Below are positions 8,816-18,030 of a stretch of DNA of 64,000 bases, in pieces; positions within the stretch are counted from its first letter, which is position 1, and each line of letters starts with the position of its first letter. Source of the stretch: Litoribacterium kuwaitense (GTDB lineage: Bacteria; Bacillota; Bacilli; Bacillales; DSM-28697); assembly GCF_011058155.1 (NCBI RefSeq), contig NZ_JAALFC010000012.1:16097-80096 (forward strand). The letters are read 5' to 3'. The translations under genes and the position numbers were made by a program. The notes under the pieces were generated by a model that was not told where the DNA came from, searched no databases, and saw only the letters and a list, made by a program, of their open reading frames with translations.

Positions 8816-9901
8816 TTAGTCTCCGTATGTTAGACGATGCACCGTATCTTTATCCAAAGCCTCGATGACTTTAACGATCAGTTCAACAGCATGCTCGTAG
8901 TCTTTTCGATGCAAAATTGCAGCGTGTGAATGGATGTATCGTGTCGGCACAGTAATGGATAACGATGGAACACCATTTGCAGTCACATGAATATTTCCTG
9001 AGTCTGTACCGCCGCCAGGCATGGATTCATACTGAAATGGGATGTCGTTGTCTTCCGCAGTTTTTACCACTAGGTCACGAAGCCCTTTATGGGAGATCAT
9101 CGACGCATCATATAATACAATTTGTGGACCTTTTCCTAAGGTGCCATGTCTGTCTTGCTCACTTGTTCCCGGCGTGTCTCCCGCGATCCCAACATCAACA
9201 CCGAAGCCAATATCCGGCTGGATGTAGTGAGCTGACGTTTTTGCTCCACGCAGACCAACCTCTTCTTGAATCGTTCCGACACCGTATACGACGTTCGGAT
9301 GATCTTTTCCTTTTAGTTCTCTTAAAACATCAATCGCAATCGCACAACCGATTCGGTTGTCCCATGCCTTTGCAAGCAACATATCCTCGTTATCCATTAC
9401 AGTAAATTCGAAATAAGGTACTGCTTGATCTCCAGGACGGATACCAAAGGACTCTGCCTCTTCTTTGCTTGTCGCCCCTACGTCAATGAACATATCTTTG
9501 ATCTCGACTGGTTTTTTACGCGCTTCTGGAGAAAGTACGTGTGGTGGTTTTGATCCGATGACGCCAGTTACATCGCCTTTTGAAGTCACAATGGTCACTC
9601 GCTGAGCGAGCATCACCTGACTCCACCAGCCTCCAACTGTTTGAAAACGTAAAAAACCTTTATCGTCAATATGTGTAATCATAAAACCGACTTCATCAAG
9701 GTGCCCTGCAACCATAATTTTTGGCCCATTTTCCTTACCGGTTTTTTTTGCAATTAAACTTCCTAGATGATCGGTTGTGACGCCGTCATTATCGGCAAAC
9801 GGCTTTATGTATTGTTCCATAACCTTGCGAGGCTCTGCTTCATTACCAGGAATTCCTTTAGCGTCAGTTAGTGCTTTAAGCATTTGAAGCTTTTCATCCA
9901 T
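8816..9901 (-). CDS. ysdC: M42 family metallopeptidase (glutamyl aminopeptidase/cellulase-like, YsdC)
   Basis: The 361-residue protein has the M42 metal-binding set: [46 protein letters not shown] and [11 protein letters not shown]. These enzymes are cytosolic, form tetrahedral dodecamers with two metal ions per active site, and trim short peptides. The start is set at 9901 (MDEKLQML) because AAAGGAGAGG lies 8 bases upstream; the open frame extends 28 codons further without support. It is convergent with sspI and divergent from ysdB. Confidence 0.92.
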   Translation of the reverse strand: MDEKLQMLKALTDAKGIPGNEAEPRKVMEQYIKPFADNDGVTTDHLGSLIAKKTGKENGPKIMVAGHLDEVGFMITHIDDKGFLRFQTVGGWWSQVMLAQRVTIVTSKGDVTGVIGSKPPHVLSPEARKKPVEIKDMFIDVGATSKEEAESFGIRPGDQAVPYFEFTVMDNEDMLLAKAWDNRIGCAIAIDVLRELKGKDHPNVVYGVGTIQEEVGLRGAKTSAHYIQPDIGFGVDVGIAGDTPGTSEQDRHGTLGKGPQIVLYDASMISHKGLRDLVVKTAEDNDIPFQYESMPGGGTDSGNIHVTANGVPSLSITVPTRYIHSHAAILHRKDYEHAVELIVKVIEALDKDTVHRLTYGD

Positions 9902-9987
9902 TACGTACCTCTCCTTTTTGTTTATGATATCCTTATTATACGTCTTTTGGTAAACGAGAACAAACGTGGAATCTTTTAAATTCAACT

Positions 9988-10016
9988 TGAAACTTTTTCT
10001 TTACGGGAAAAGTATA
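9988..10016 (+). promoter_or_regulatory. ECF (sigma-W-like) promoter of ysdB
   Basis: TGAAAC (9988-9993), 17 bases, then AGTATA (10011-10016), 42 bases upstream of the ysdB start. The TGAAAC -35 box is the hallmark of sigma-W promoters. The -10 differs by one base from CGTATA. B. subtilis YsdB is known as a sigma-W pathway protein. Confidence 0.55.
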
Positions 10017-10057
10017 TATAGTATATAGAAGGATTGATAAAGGGAGTGGATGAACCT

Positions 10058-10438
10058 ATGCAGTGGCTTTTTATCCTCGTTCTCATCGTTGCCGTTGCTT
10101 TTGTCGCGTACAGTCTTGTCAAATATATGAATCAACCCCAACGAAAGCTCCATAGAGCTAAAGAAACACATGACTTTTATTTGCATGATGAACCTCAGGT
10201 GGATACTTTGAAGATTACGTATAAAGGGCTGGCATTTGAAGGAAAAAAGACACTTGGAGCGACTGAGGAAGGATTTGAAGTGATCTCCATAATCCTTCGG
10301 CCAGTAAACCCTAAGCGTCTTAGCGGGATGACGAAAGACGATTTTTATTTTATTGAGCGTGAAGTATTCATTTATTACCCTAACGCAGATGTGCTTTGGG
10401 ATGACCCTGTCAAACAGCTCTTTCAGCCTTCTTCATGA
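10058..10438 (+). CDS. ysdB: Sigma-W pathway protein YsdB
   Basis: The 126-residue protein has one N-terminal membrane helix (MQWLFILVLIVAVAFVAYSL) and a cytoplasmic domain with the family pattern HRAKETHDFYLHDE... LTITYKG-like ... GFEVISIILR. In B. subtilis YsdB influences processing of the anti-sigma factor RsiW, so it belongs to envelope stress signalling. The start at 10058 is favoured by GGGAGTGG upstream; an alternative start 8 codons earlier has no site. It is a plus-strand single gene with an ECF-type promoter. Its stop abuts the stop of the convergent TVP38-family gene with no spacer. Confidence 0.85.
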   Translation: MQWLFILVLIVAVAFVAYSLVKYMNQPQRKLHRAKETHDFYLHDEPQVDTLKITYKGLAFEGKKTLGATEEGFEVISIILRPVNPKRLSGMTKDDFYFIEREVFIYYPNADVLWDDPVKQLFQPSS

Positions 10439-11029
10439 TTAGTCCGCACGAGATTTAGAGGGTTCTGCCATCGCAAAAAATTCTTCCCAAGCAAGAGTCG
10501 TCAGCTTTTGCCGTGCACTAAGAATGAATCCGCCAAGCACAAGCACACTTCCGAGAACAACAAGCGGAGGGAGTTTCGTGAGCGAACGGCCGAATATTGT
10601 GTACAAAAAAGCGGTCGGAACAATGGTTACAAGTGAATAAAAACGGTACGCGCTTCGTGTCTTTGCATAATCCATAACTAATAGAGACACAAAATGAAAA
10701 TGCATAAATGGCACGAGGCGCAACATTACCAACTGAGAAATCGTCCACTTTCTCTGTCCCCCGTACGACTCCTTCAGATGATTGATTTTCCTGTGTAACC
10801 ACGGTATTTTTTGTACACCCCAGTAAAACCATTCACATACGGCCCATAACCCTAATATAGACAAAAAACTTCCTAACCAAAACCCGAACAGAACGCCACC
10901 TAACAGGCATAAAACCGAGACTGGAATAAACAAGAACGGACGAATGATGTGCAGACCAAGAAAGATTAAAGGCGCAAAGATGCCAGCTGCAGCCACCCAG
11001 ACGGATGCGATGTCAAGCCATTCCTGCAC
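10439..11029 (-). CDS. TVP38/TMEM64 family (VTT domain) membrane protein
   Basis: The 196-residue protein has about five hydrophobic segments. Its centre matches the VTT/SNARE-associated family: GGVLFGFWLGSFLSILGLWAV, then LVMLRLVPFMHFHFVSLLVMDYAK. Relatives (DedA and TVP38 groups) include lipid scramblases and carriers; no substrate can be assigned here. The start is a GTG at 11027-11029 with GGGAGCG upstream. Stop codons of this gene and ysdB are back to back. It resembles YtxB of B. subtilis. Confidence 0.8.
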   Translation of the reverse strand: MQEWLDIASVWVAAAGIFAPLIFLGLHIIRPFLFIPVSVLCLLGGVLFGFWLGSFLSILGLWAVCEWFYWGVQKIPWLHRKINHLKESYGGQRKWTISQLVMLRLVPFMHFHFVSLLVMDYAKTRSAYRFYSLVTIVPTAFLYTIFGRSLTKLPPLVVLGSVLVLGGFILSARQKLTTLAWEEFFAMAEPSKSRAD

Positions 11030-11093
11030 ACATGTTTCGCTCCCTTCTTTTTTCAGTAGAAGACACTGCCATTATATGCTCAAATACCTATCT

Positions 11094-11375
11094 TCATGTT
11101 GTTGTAACCCACCACGATAAACCAAAAACGAAAATCATGATTTGCAAAAAGAGCAACAATGGCATTCCCCATACGAAGGAGCGATGCTTCGTCTTGTGCC
11201 GGTAAGCATACATCCCTGCTAAAGCACCAGCTGCACCGAACAACCACGCGGCTTTCCAAAGTGATCGTTCTCGTATCCTTCGTGAGCCAGCCTTTGCCTT
11301 TTTCTTATCGAGGGCCATCAACAAAAACGCGTACCCATTGCACATGAAGATGACGAAGAGTACACCATAGATCAT
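11094..11375 (-). CDS. ysdA: DUF1294 small membrane protein (YsdA)
   Basis: The 93-residue protein has three hydrophobic stretches. The family signature is the positively charged loop DKKKAKAGSRRIRERSLW followed by FGAAGALAGMYAYRHKTKH. Its function is unknown. The ATG at 11373-11375 has AAGGTGGG upstream. Synteny with rplT and ysdB matches B. subtilis. Confidence 0.85.
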   Translation of the reverse strand: MIYGVLFVIFMCNGYAFLLMALDKKKAKAGSRRIRERSLWKAAWLFGAAGALAGMYAYRHKTKHRSFVWGMPLLLFLQIMIFVFGLSWWVTTT

Positions 11376-11556
11376 ATTCCCACCTTAAGCCTTTCAAAAA
11401 TGTATTTGTTAGAAATTCGTGATTTTGAAGTCGAGCAGCAGGAAAATAATACTTTCCCTCACACAACGATTTTCTAGACGGCGTTTCAATGTAGATTGTG
11501 GCTGACGATATTGTAGACTTTCACGACCTAGATCGTCGCCATGCCTGGCGCACAAG

Positions 11557-11585
11557 AAAAAACCGATCCTCAAGGAAGACCGGTT
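11557..11585 (-). terminator. Terminator of the infC-rpmI-rplT operon
   Basis: On the minus strand an AACCGGTCTTCC / GGATCGGTT hairpin (11561-11585) is followed by a T-run (11557-11562), just after the rplT stop. Confidence 0.9.
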
Positions 11586-11595
11586 CGTTTCATAC

Positions 11596-11949
11596 TTATA
11601 GTTGTTCCTTCGCTTTTGCAGCAAGATCTGCAAAACCCTTTTCATCGTGAACAGCAAGGTCAGCAAGCATTTTACGGTTCATTGTAATCCCCGCTTGCTT
11701 AAGACCGTACATCATACGGCTGTATGAAAGTCCATTCATACGTGCAGCTGCATTAATACGTGCAATCCAAAGCTTACGGAAATCACGCTTACGCTGTCTA
11801 CGGTCACGGTAGGCATATTGCAATGATTTCATGACCTGCTGGTTAGCGACTTTAAACAAAGAGTGCTTCGCGCCAAAATATCCTTTAGCTAACTTTAACT
11901 GCTTTTTACGACGACGGCGTGTAACCGTCCCACCTTTTACTCTAGGCAT
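11596..11949 (-). CDS. rplT: 50S ribosomal protein L20
   Basis: The 117-residue protein is strongly basic at the N terminus ([20 protein letters not shown]) and has the L20 signature [21 protein letters not shown]. It binds 23S rRNA early in large-subunit assembly. In Bacillus it also binds the leader of its own operon and causes premature termination. Last gene of infC-rpmI-rplT, followed by a strong terminator. Confidence 0.98.
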   Translation of the reverse strand: MPRVKGGTVTRRRRKKQLKLAKGYFGAKHSLFKVANQQVMKSLQYAYRDRRQRKRDFRKLWIARINAAARMNGLSYSRMMYGLKQAGITMNRKMLADLAVHDEKGFADLAAKAKEQL

Positions 11950-12028
11950 CGATAATCCCTCCGAATCAAAACCAATCCAACGTATAAAGACACTTAGTCT
12001 TTATAAACGGTTGTATTTATGGTTCAAA

Positions 12029-12229
12029 TTATTTTACGTTATCAAGCATTTGACGAATACGCTTCATATCAGAAGCATCTACAAGAGCACCTTTACGCAA
12101 TTTGCGTTTTTGCTTTTGAGATTTGTGAGCAAACATATGGCTAGTGTATGCGTGGGCACGCTTCAGTTTACCTGAACCTGTCTTTTTAAAACGCTTAGCA
12201 GCACCACGGTGCGTTTTCATTTTTGGCAT
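12029..12229 (-). CDS. rpmI: 50S ribosomal protein L35
   Basis: The 66-residue basic protein starts [20 protein letters not shown], the L35 signature, and contains [20 protein letters not shown]. It is a component of the large ribosomal subunit. The ATG has GGAGGAATAAG upstream. Middle gene of the infC operon. Confidence 0.98.
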   Translation of the reverse strand: MPKMKTHRGAAKRFKKTGSGKLKRAHAYTSHMFAHKSQKQKRKLRKGALVDASDMKRIRQMLDNVK

Positions 12230-12274
12230 TTCTTATTCCTCCTTCAAAACAAATCAAAGCTCTCTAAACTTTGT

Positions 12275-12793
12275 TTACTTTTTTTCGTTGACCGGAGCCA
12301 TTAAAATAAACATGCTTCGTCCTTCCATTTTTGGACGAACCTCCATCGTACCAAGGTCTTTACATTCCTCTGCAAGCCGATCAAGAACCTTCTGACCAAG
12401 ATCTTTGTGAGTAATGGCACGACCGCGAAAGCGAATGCTAGCTTTCACTTTATCGCCTTTGTCCAAAAATTTGCGGGCATTGCGAAGCTTCGTATTAAAA
12501 TCATGTTCTTCAATACCAGGACTTAAGCGTACTTCTTTCACCTGAATCGTTTTTTGATTTTTACGAGCTTCTTTATCTTTCTTTTGTTGCTCATAACGAT
12601 ACTTTCCGAAGTCCATAATGCGGACAACCGGCGGTTTAGCCTGTGCAGCGACCAAAACCAGATCAAGATTGGCATTTGCGGCCATTTCTAAAGCTTCCTG
12701 CCGCGTTTTCACACCAATTTGCTCACCATTCACGCCAATTACCCTTACTTCACGGGCACGAATGGATTCATTGACAATAAACTCTTTGCTAAT
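12275..12793 (-). CDS. infC: Translation initiation factor IF-3 (predicted AUU start codon)
   Basis: The 172-residue protein begins (M)[19 protein letters not shown] and has both IF-3 halves: an N-terminal domain, the lysine-rich linker ([20 protein letters not shown]) and a C-terminal domain ([21 protein letters not shown]). IF-3 prevents subunit joining and checks the start codon. No ATG, GTG or TTG fits. GGAGGTGG ends 5 bases before an ATT at 12791-12793, exactly where B. subtilis infC also uses AUU. An upstream in-frame ATG precedes the GGAGG, so it is unlikely. The AUU start would give IF-3 dependent autocontrol. Confidence 0.93.
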   Translation of the reverse strand: MSKEFIVNESIRAREVRVIGVNGEQIGVKTRQEALEMAANANLDLVLVAAQAKPPVVRIMDFGKYRYEQQKKDKEARKNQKTIQVKEVRLSPGIEEHDFNTKLRNARKFLDKGDKVKASIRFRGRAITHKDLGQKVLDRLAEECKDLGTMEVRPKMEGRSMFILMAPVNEKK

Positions 12794-12794
12794 C

Positions 12795-12997
12795 AGAGCC
12801 ACCTCCATAGGTTTTTTACTCGTTTGTATTACTCTTTTATCCAAACACAAAAAAAGTGTCGGCTTCTGCACCCACACACATACCTCTGCCTCATGCGCAC
12901 TAAATGATAGGCGACATAAAACATCCAGTCATGAACCTGCCAACAGCTCTATAAAGCGTCGAATCAGGTGAGAAGCGGGTGCTTCTTCTTGTTTTCA
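12795..12997 (-). promoter_or_regulatory. L20 leader (autoregulatory mRNA element of infC-rpmI-rplT)
   Basis: The long 5' leader on the minus strand contains GAAGCACCCGCTTCTC, later GTTGGCAGGTTC and GGGTGCAGAAGCC. The last can pair with the GCACCC segment. This matches the Firmicutes L20 leader, in which L20 binding promotes termination. Boundaries are approximate. Confidence 0.8.
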
Positions 12998-13003
12998 TAA
13001 TAT

Positions 13004-13032
13004 ATTATACCGTTTGGAAGGTGTGCTGTCAA
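13004..13032 (-). promoter_or_regulatory. Consensus sigma-A promoter of infC-rpmI-rplT
   Basis: TTGACA (13027-13032) and TATAAT (13004-13009) with a 17-base spacer: a perfect match to the consensus, placed right before the L20 leader. Confidence 0.9.
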
Positions 13033-13173
13033 TGATGGCGTCTTCCGTCGGACAACATCATCTATCATACAGGAGCAGTAAAGGGAAAGCAAGTTTTTTA
13101 AAAAAGAAACATTCTTCCTCTCCCTTAACAGGCACCTGGATGGTCGCTTCCATTTTAGCTGTTGCTCAATTTA

Positions 13174-15114
13174 TTACGCTTTTTTCTGGTGAATTTCTTC
13201 TACAATTGACGAAACGAATTCGTCAAGCGACACTGTTTCTGAATCGTTGGATCCATACTTCCGAACATTGACAGCTTGATCTGCCAGTTCTTGATCGCCC
13301 ACAACGATCATATACGGGATCTTTTTCGTCTGCGCTTCGCGGATTTTATACCCGAGTTTTTCTTCCCGCTCATCAATCTCTACACGCACTCGCTCATTCT
13401 GAAGTACTTCTTTTACCTTTTGGCTATAATCATGATGTGCCTCGAGCGATACCGGGATAACCATCACTTGCACTGGGGCGAGCCAGGTCGGGAAGGCCCC
13501 TTTATACTCCTCGATCAAGAAGGCGACAAAGCGCTCCATCGTTGAAACGACACCGCGATGGATAACCACTGGGCGATGTTCTTTACCGTCTTCACCGATA
13601 TATGTTAGATCGAAGCGTTCAGGTAAATGGAAATCAAGCTGCACGGTTGACAGTGTTTCATCCTTACCTAATGCCGTTTTCACTTGCACGTCAAGCTTCG
13701 GTCCATAAAAAGCTGCTTCTCCTTCGGCTTCTACGTAAGGCATGCCCATTTCTTCCATTGTTTCTTTTAAGAGTGCCTGGGCTTTTTCCCACATGTCATC
13801 ATTATCGATGTATTTCTCTTTATCGTTAGGGTCGCGGTAAGAGAGCCTGAAGTAGTAATCGCCGATTTTAAAGTCTTCGTACACTTTTTGGATCAATTCG
13901 ACGACCCGAATAAATTCGTCCTTTAACTGGTCCGGGCGAGCAAAAATATGCGCATCATTCAAAGTCATTCCTCGAACCCGCTGAAGGCCAGCTAGTGCAC
14001 CCGACATCTCATGACGGTGCATCGTTCCTAATTCTGCGATTCGGACGGGGAGATGACGATAGCTATACATTTTATTTTTATATACCATCATATGGTGCGG
14101 ACAATTCATTGGCCGTAAGACGAGGTCTTCATTATCCATTTCGAGCGTTGGAAACATATCCTCTTGATAATGATCCCAATGTCCTGACGTTTTGTATAGC
14201 TCCACACTTCCAAGCACCGGCGTATAGACATGATCATAACCGAGCCGCTCTTCAATATCGACAATATAGCGTTCAATCGTTCGCCGAATCGTTGCGCCTT
14301 TTGGAAGCCAAAGCGGAAGACCTTGACCGACTTTTTGGCTTACAGTAAAGATCTCCAGTTCTTTTCCAAGCTTACGGTGATCACGCTCTTTCGCTTCCGC
14401 TAAATAAATGAGATGTTGCTTCAGCTCTTCCTTTTTAGCAAAAGCGGTGCCGTAAATTCGCTGCAGCATTCGGTTGTTGCTGTCACCGCGCCAATACGCT
14501 CCCGAAATGGACATGAGTTTAAATACTTTCAGCTTGCTCGTCGAAGGAACATGCACCCCACGGCAAAGGTCTAAAAATTCTCCTTGACGATATAACGTAA
14601 TCGCTTCACCTGCGGGGATGTCTTCGAGAAGCTCCAGCTTTAATTCATCACCCATATCTGCAAAAATACGGCGCGCTTCTTCTAGACTGACTTCTTCCCG
14701 CTCCACCAGCAGATTTTCGTCGACAATTTTTTTCATTTCTTTTTCAATCGCAGGCAAATCTTCAGGTGTTAACGTATGGGGCATATCAATATCGTAGTAG
14801 AAGCCATTTTCAATGACAGGGCCTACACCAAGCTTCACATCGGAAAACAGACGTTTGACAGCTTGAGCCATTAAATGCGCGCTTGAATGTCGCAAAATTT
14901 CTAAACCGGCATCGGTTTCTGGTGTAATAATCTCAATCGACGCACTTTGCTGAATCGGGCGCCGCAAATCGTAGTGTTGGCCATCTAACGCAATCGCTAG
15001 CGCTTTTTTCTTTAATCCTGGGGAAATGCTGGCAGCAACTTCTTCCCCCGTCGTTCCATTGGCAAATTCCTTTATATGACCATCTGGAAATGTCAGTTGG
15101 ATGTTTGACGACAT
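13174..15114 (-). CDS. thrS: Threonine--tRNA ligase
   Basis: The 646-residue protein is full length for ThrRS. The N-terminal TGS domain (residues about 1-62) is followed by the editing domain with [15 protein letters not shown]. The class II core has [33 protein letters not shown] and the motif 3 segment [21 protein letters not shown]. The C-terminal anticodon-binding domain contains APVQVMVIP and [18 protein letters not shown]. It charges tRNA-Thr and edits mischarged Ser. AGGAGGTT lies upstream of the ATG. Expression is controlled by the T-box leader at 15182-15425. Confidence 0.98.
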   Translation of the reverse strand: MSSNIQLTFPDGHIKEFANGTTGEEVAASISPGLKKKALAIALDGQHYDLRRPIQQSASIEIITPETDAGLEILRHSSAHLMAQAVKRLFSDVKLGVGPVIENGFYYDIDMPHTLTPEDLPAIEKEMKKIVDENLLVEREEVSLEEARRIFADMGDELKLELLEDIPAGEAITLYRQGEFLDLCRGVHVPSTSKLKVFKLMSISGAYWRGDSNNRMLQRIYGTAFAKKEELKQHLIYLAEAKERDHRKLGKELEIFTVSQKVGQGLPLWLPKGATIRRTIERYIVDIEERLGYDHVYTPVLGSVELYKTSGHWDHYQEDMFPTLEMDNEDLVLRPMNCPHHMMVYKNKMYSYRHLPVRIAELGTMHRHEMSGALAGLQRVRGMTLNDAHIFARPDQLKDEFIRVVELIQKVYEDFKIGDYYFRLSYRDPNDKEKYIDNDDMWEKAQALLKETMEEMGMPYVEAEGEAAFYGPKLDVQVKTALGKDETLSTVQLDFHLPERFDLTYIGEDGKEHRPVVIHRGVVSTMERFVAFLIEEYKGAFPTWLAPVQVMVIPVSLEAHHDYSQKVKEVLQNERVRVEIDEREEKLGYKIREAQTKKIPYMIVVGDQELADQAVNVRKYGSNDSETVSLDEFVSSIVEEIHQKKA

Positions 15115-15181
15115 ACTTTAACCTCCTATTTTTTGAATATGAAGCGAGATAATGAACCATGCCCCCAATAAAAACACAAAA

Positions 15182-15425
15182 AAGCCCCTCCCTGAAAAAA
15201 GGGACGAGCGATCGTGGTTCCACCCTTGTTTTCTGCCTGCACCTAGACGCTACAAACAGACTCAAGAAGCCATAACGGGGCCTTCCGCCAGCAATTGTTA
15301 CCTTGCCGGAGCATAAAAGGGGGTCAACTTTGCATGAAACAGAGCATTTTCAGCAGACAGCTCTTCTCTGTATGTCTCACAAACCAAAGCCGGTGGCCTT
15401 TATCTTCGCTGCATAACACTATGAT
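15182..15425 (-). promoter_or_regulatory. T-box riboswitch leader of thrS
   Basis: The canonical T-box core AAGGGTGGAACCACGAT lies at 15211-15227. It is followed by a terminator stem (CGTCCCT ... AGGGAGGGGC, about 15184-15207) and a T-run. Upstream sequence forms a long stem I closed by GATAAAGG / CCTTTTATGC. Next to that closing strand is TTGACC, containing ACC, a candidate Thr specifier. The T-box identity is clear; the specifier is tentative. Confidence 0.92.
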
Positions 15426-15431
15426 GTATGT

Positions 15432-15460
15432 ATTATACCTCCAACCCCTTATGACTTCAA
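15432..15460 (-). promoter_or_regulatory. Sigma-A promoter of the thrS leader
   Basis: TTGAAG (15455-15460) and TATAAT (15432-15437) with a 17-base spacer. The -35 overlaps the stop codon of ytxC, so thrS is transcribed independently from within the end of its upstream neighbour. Confidence 0.85.
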
Positions 15461-16323
15461 GCGTTCTTTAAATGCCATTGTCTCGTGTCTTCATCAAATT
15501 GCCCTTTCGCCCTTAATACAGCACGTTCTTGGAAAACATTTCTAATCGTTTGAATCATTGGTTCTCCAACCTCATCCCCATACACGATGAGCTGCTGAGG
15601 GTTTAAGGACAAAAGTGCTGCCATCACAACTGATCGACTATTTCCTGGCTCATAAGCATAAATGGACGACGGCCAGTCCTCAAGCAAAAAATCCGTGCGC
15701 TTCAAGCGAAAATCTTCGGAAAACAATTGACAGTGCTCCCCAAAACGAATTCGAGCTGTTACATCACTGTATTGTCTTGATTCAACAAACTGACGTAACG
15801 TATCGATAAACGACTGATATTCCTCCTCTAACTTCGCTTCTTCGATCGCTTTTTCAACAATCCGTTCCAGACAATCACGATACCCTTTTAGACGAAACTG
15901 AACAAATGACTCAAACGAAAACGATATATGCTCTTCAAGCTGAGACCACCCCTGAACGAGCCAATCTCGCCTTTCTTGAACGAGCTGAACGCTTCCTGGG
16001 ATGTCCGGCTTTTCTCCTTCAAGTAAAAGATAGACCATATTCATGAGATAATTAATTTCATCATCATTTTCGTAGGCATAGGTATGGCGTAAAATCTGTG
16101 TCACCAAAGACGCTTCCTGTGTATCCATCATCCATTGCACGAAGACAGGAACTCCTTTTATATAAAAATCTCTTGAAAATGCAGGGCAATGCATACGTAA
16201 GCAGACCTCGTGCAGCGTTGACCACACTTGTACATCATCGTGGTCTAGCTTCAAACGTTGCCGAAGCCCCTCCGCCAAATTGATTACATCATCGTACATC
16301 ACAGTTGAAAATCGGATGAACAC
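15457..16323 (-). CDS. ytxC: Putative sporulation protein YtxC
   Basis: The 288-residue protein has a central acidic helical region (ERIVEKAIEEAKLEEEYQSF) and a C-terminal part reading GNSRSVVMAALLSLNPQQLIVYGDE. This corresponds to the YtxC family found next to thrS in Bacillus. Its molecular role is unknown; B. subtilis ytxC is linked to sporulation. The GTG at 16321-16323 (VFIRFSTV) is chosen because GGAGGGAGGG lies just upstream; the open frame could start 17 codons earlier. Confidence 0.75.
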   Translation of the reverse strand: MFIRFSTVMYDDVINLAEGLRQRLKLDHDDVQVWSTLHEVCLRMHCPAFSRDFYIKGVPVFVQWMMDTQEASLVTQILRHTYAYENDDEINYLMNMVYLLLEGEKPDIPGSVQLVQERRDWLVQGWSQLEEHISFSFESFVQFRLKGYRDCLERIVEKAIEEAKLEEEYQSFIDTLRQFVESRQYSDVTARIRFGEHCQLFSEDFRLKRTDFLLEDWPSSIYAYEPGNSRSVVMAALLSLNPQQLIVYGDEVGEPMIQTIRNVFQERAVLRAKGQFDEDTRQWHLKNA

Positions 16324-16494
16324 GTCTCGTCCCTCCCTCCTTTCTCGTGTTACATGTATATGGAGAGAGAACAAAAAAATGATACCCGAAAAAAAAAGAC
16401 CTCCGCCAAATAAGTTAACGGGTTCCTTTTCCGAGCGAAAAATATTTTTGACAGATCAGATCAATTGAAAAGTTAACTGATTAAGCGCATAAGT

Positions 16495-16523
16495 AAAAGG
16501 GCAGGTTAATGGCTGCCCTTTTT
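16495..16523. terminator. Bidirectional terminator
   Basis: The stem AAAAGGGCAG (16495-16504) / CTGCCCTTTT (16513-16522) has T-rich tails on both strands. On the minus strand it closes the unit containing dnaB-dnaI and the HAD remnant. Confidence 0.8.
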
Positions 16524-16529
16524 GCTTTA

Positions 16530-16719
16530 TTAGGAAAAACCGTTGATCAAATTAGGAATGTCCATTAAATCATTACAAATCGCATCAGGATAACTACCTG
16601 TAGTATCGCTACCTTTGTTTTAAGATGGTTCGCATTCCGATTTCCTTCGAATGGATTATACCAGCCTTTATGTTATCACCAACAAAAACGGCTCGTTCAG
16701 ATGAGGCGATTAAATTCAA
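16530..16719 (-). pseudogene. Decayed remnant of a HAD-superfamily hydrolase (C-terminal end)
   Basis: Reading on the minus strand from 16719 gives SSERAVFVGDNIKAGIIHSKEIGMRTI. This is the HAD motif IV region (FVGDN, then the GI/GM pattern). It is followed after a frame break near 16624 by GSYPDAICNDLMDIPNLI, the usual HAD C terminus, and a stop at 16530-16532. Upstream the frame is closed by a stop, and only faint coding signal continues to about 16900. The Rossmann core with the catalytic Asp motif DxDxT is missing. It is a gene fragment left in the ytxC-dnaI interval. Confidence 0.6.
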
Positions 16720-17069
16720 GTTAATAACCTCCTATAATTCCTGGCGTTGTCCATTAATCCAAAAATTTAAAAATGCTTTAAGTAAAAGTCCCGTGTTACT
16801 AAGCGTTGATCATCATATATATGCATTATCAGTACTCGATTGTCTGTGATAATCCTTCCTTGACTGTTAATTTGCCCATTAATGAATCGAGCATTTGAAT
16901 TTTTAGTTTAGCCTAACTTAGAATGCAGCGTATAGACAACGCGGACACCCATCCATATTTTATTGTATACATCGTGCGCAAAACGAAGAGATTGCGCACC
17001 AAAAAAGTGCAAAACAAGTCGCTGTGAACTTGGTCTGCACTCTAATAAGTCTCGTTCGATACTTATGAT
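16720..17069. other. Intergenic region between the HAD remnant and dnaI
   Basis: No supported gene. An inverted repeat GTGCGCAA (16974-16981) / TTGCGCAC (16992-16999) has no T-run on either side. A weaker ATAAGT / ACTTAT repeat lies near 17045-17066, just after dnaI. Part of this stretch may be more of the decayed HAD gene. Confidence 0.5.
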
Positions 17070-18016
17070 TTACGATGTTGTCGTACCACGCCGGTTCTGT
17101 CCGTGTAATTCAACTGGAATGGTCAGAGCCTGAATCCGTTCCATCAGACGCATCCCCTTCAATTCTTCATGCTCACCGCGCTGAGTATAAGAAAATGATG
17201 CTTCAATTCACTATAGCTAAAATTTGAAGAGATGAAGAGTGGACGTTTATGCATTAAGCGATACTGTAGGATAGGAGCAAGCACATCATCACGAATCCAG
17301 CTCGACATCGATTCCGCACCAAGATCATCAAGCATCAATACATCTGCTTCTTGTAAAGCTTTCACCTTTTGATTTAACGAATCATCTCTTAAAGATTGCT
17401 TACATTGACGAACAAACTCGGGAACATACACGAGCAAAGAGCCTACTTGATGCCTTCGTTTCATTTCGTTAGCGATTGCTCCCAACAAATAGGTCTTCCC
17501 AGTACCGAATGGGCCGTGAATATAAAGACCAGCTGGGGGCGACGTGGGGTTGTATGAATCGACAAAATCAACGGCAAAATGAACAGCCCTGCGTTTTGTC
17601 GCTTCATCCAACTCGTTGAGGTCAGCCATACTCGCCTGTAAAATATCATTCGGAATAGAGATCGATTGCACGAGTGACCGCAGCTCTCTCTCCTGTAACT
17701 CACGCTTTGCTTGCGGACATTTATCATAGCGTATCTCCACGCGCGGTGGTATAAACGCAAGATGGGGAATGTACCCCTTCACAACGTTTTTACAATGAGC
17801 AGCATCACGGCAATGTTCGCAATTTGTCTCCTGTGTTGCATACTCATAAAACGTCATCATATTTCGGTCAATTTGTTTTTGCGTGAGACGATGTTCTTCA
17901 ATGAATGCACGAACGTCAGGATGAGCGAGTACCTGCTGATGTAATTCATTTGTCCTCTGTTGAAAATCAGCATTTTGCCGCCCGAGTGATCGTAGCGTTT
18001 GTTGTATCGGTTTCAT
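17070..18016 (-). CDS. dnaI: Primosomal protein DnaI (helicase loader), apparent frameshift
   Basis: The protein resembles B. subtilis DnaI throughout. An N-terminal domain contains the Cys-rich motif ETNCEHCRDAAHCKN; an AAA+ domain has Walker A GPFGTGKTYLLGAIANE and Walker B DVLMLDDLGAES. The open frame breaks after SYSELKHHF. Adding one base to the A4 run at 17192-17195 restores SYTQRGEHEELKGMRLMERI and extends the protein to a stop at 17070-17072, the normal C terminus. DnaI is an ATPase that loads DnaC helicase at origins. The start at 18016 (MKPIQQTL) matches family starts. It directly follows dnaB. Confidence 0.9.
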
Positions 18017-18030
18017 TCGACACACCTCCC

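Noticed and set aside
13033..13173. Terminator of thrS
   Set aside because: A-rich and T-rich stretches are present but I could not find a convincing stem followed by a T-run on the minus strand.
16974..16999. GTGCGCAA/TTGCGCAC inverted repeat as the dnaI terminator
   Set aside because: No T-run follows on either strand, so it is only a short hairpin of unknown meaning.
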